Notes under the pieces: model-generated
Databases searched by the model: none
Told to the model about the DNA's origin: nothing
The model's input: only the letters and a program-made list of their open reading frames with translations
Shown: piece after piece, positions 13,580 to 13,737 of the stretch
How the letters are laid out: the number at the start of each line of letters is the position of its first letter
Numbering within the stretch: position 1 is the stretch's first letter
Origin: JBFLVQ01 sp040758525
Lineage (GTDB): Bacteria > Acidobacteriota > Blastocatellia > Chloracidobacteriales > JADJPF01
NCBI GenBank assembly: GCA_040758525.1
Contig: JBFLVQ010000198.1
Span: forward strand, 1-13,737
Direction of reading: 5' to 3'
Length of the DNA: 13,737 nt
Made by a program: the position numbers and the translations under genes

Positions 13580-13735
13580 TTATCTTCTCCACTTTACCGG
13601 CTGTTTTTTCCGATCTATTGCCTCTTTGCGCTTCTTGACTCGCTCGGCAGTTTGTTGAAAGAGAGGTATATTGTCCTGTTGCTGACTTAATCGTTTTGCC
13701 AGTGCGCTTATTGTTGTATATCTGAAGAGTTCGAT
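13580..13735 (-). CDS. C-terminal end of a carrier-protein-containing megasynthase (PKS/NRPS), partial
   Basis: The minus-strand frame is open from the window edge to the TAA at 13580-13582, giving 51 residues. It begins ELFRYTTISALAKRLSQ, which matches the last helix of a phosphopantetheine-binding carrier domain (usual pattern LFxYPTIxxLAxxL). A basic tail follows (RVKKRKEAIDRKKQPVKWRR), commonly seen at the end of PKS and NRPS modules. The Ser attachment site (DSL) and all upstream domains lie outside the window, so whether it is a PKS, NRPS or hybrid cannot be told. It is convergent with the truncated anti-sigma paralogue, whose stop is 66 nt away. Confidence 0.7.
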   Translation of the reverse strand: MELFRYTTISALAKRLSQQQDNIPLFQQTAERVKKRKEAIDRKKQPVKWRR

Positions 13736-13737
13736 TA

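Noticed and set aside
13534..13585. Short inverted repeats (TAAGCG/CGCTTA, AAGC/GCTT) between the truncated anti-sigma paralogue and the megasynthase stop
   Set aside because: Arms are only 4-6 bp with long or competing loops; too weak to call a terminator.

Overview
The window is about 13.7 kb of AT-leaning (roughly 44% G+C by eye) bacterial chromosome, densely packed, with no tRNA, rRNA, CRISPR array or recognisable insertion sequence. The lineage is inferred, not proven. An ECF sigma factor beside a membrane anti-sigma protein of the 'short N-terminal helical domain + TM + coiled coil' type, with a second truncated copy nearby and a polyketide synthase tail, is a style I associate with Acidobacteriota (Blastocatellia-like).

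Region 1 (1-3035) holds the C-terminus of a molybdopterin oxidoreductase on the plus strand, facing a tight minus-strand operon rpiB-deoC-alpha/beta hydrolase (4-nt ATGA overlap, then a 6-nt gap). Both sugar-phosphate enzymes carry unusual N-terminal extensions. DeoC begins with an amphipathic helix followed by a four-cysteine cluster. The RpiB-like protein has a 57-residue leader resembling the segment in front of EutT-type proteins, and it has lost the usual catalytic cysteine. This pairing is the hallmark of 'sugar phosphate utilizing' bacterial microcompartment (BMC) loci. No shell gene lies in the window.

Region 2 (3036-4376) has an ankyrin-repeat protein and a stand-alone LuxR-type HTH protein, convergent, separated by two strong hairpins.

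Region 3 (4377-7243) has a 5'-truncated remnant of an archaeal-type aspartyl-tRNA synthetase, then a cupin and a SnoaL-like protein transcribed away from a MocR-family regulator (GntR HTH + aminotransferase fold). The divergent promoter region holds four related half-sites, a likely MocR operator.

Region 4 (7361-11073) is a plus-strand cluster: OmpR-type response regulator, overlapping histidine kinase, an exported cysteine-rich protein and a membrane-anchored PepSY protein. A candidate autoregulatory direct repeat lies before the regulator and a palindrome lies before the exported protein. Together they suggest an envelope-stress or metal/redox sensing unit.

Region 5 (11088-13737) has, on the minus strand, an ECF sigma factor followed by its membrane anti-sigma partner; a 495-bp region without a confident gene; a plus-strand truncated paralogue of the anti-sigma N-terminal domain; and, at the window edge, the C-terminal end of a carrier-protein-containing (PKS/NRPS) megasynthase on the minus strand.
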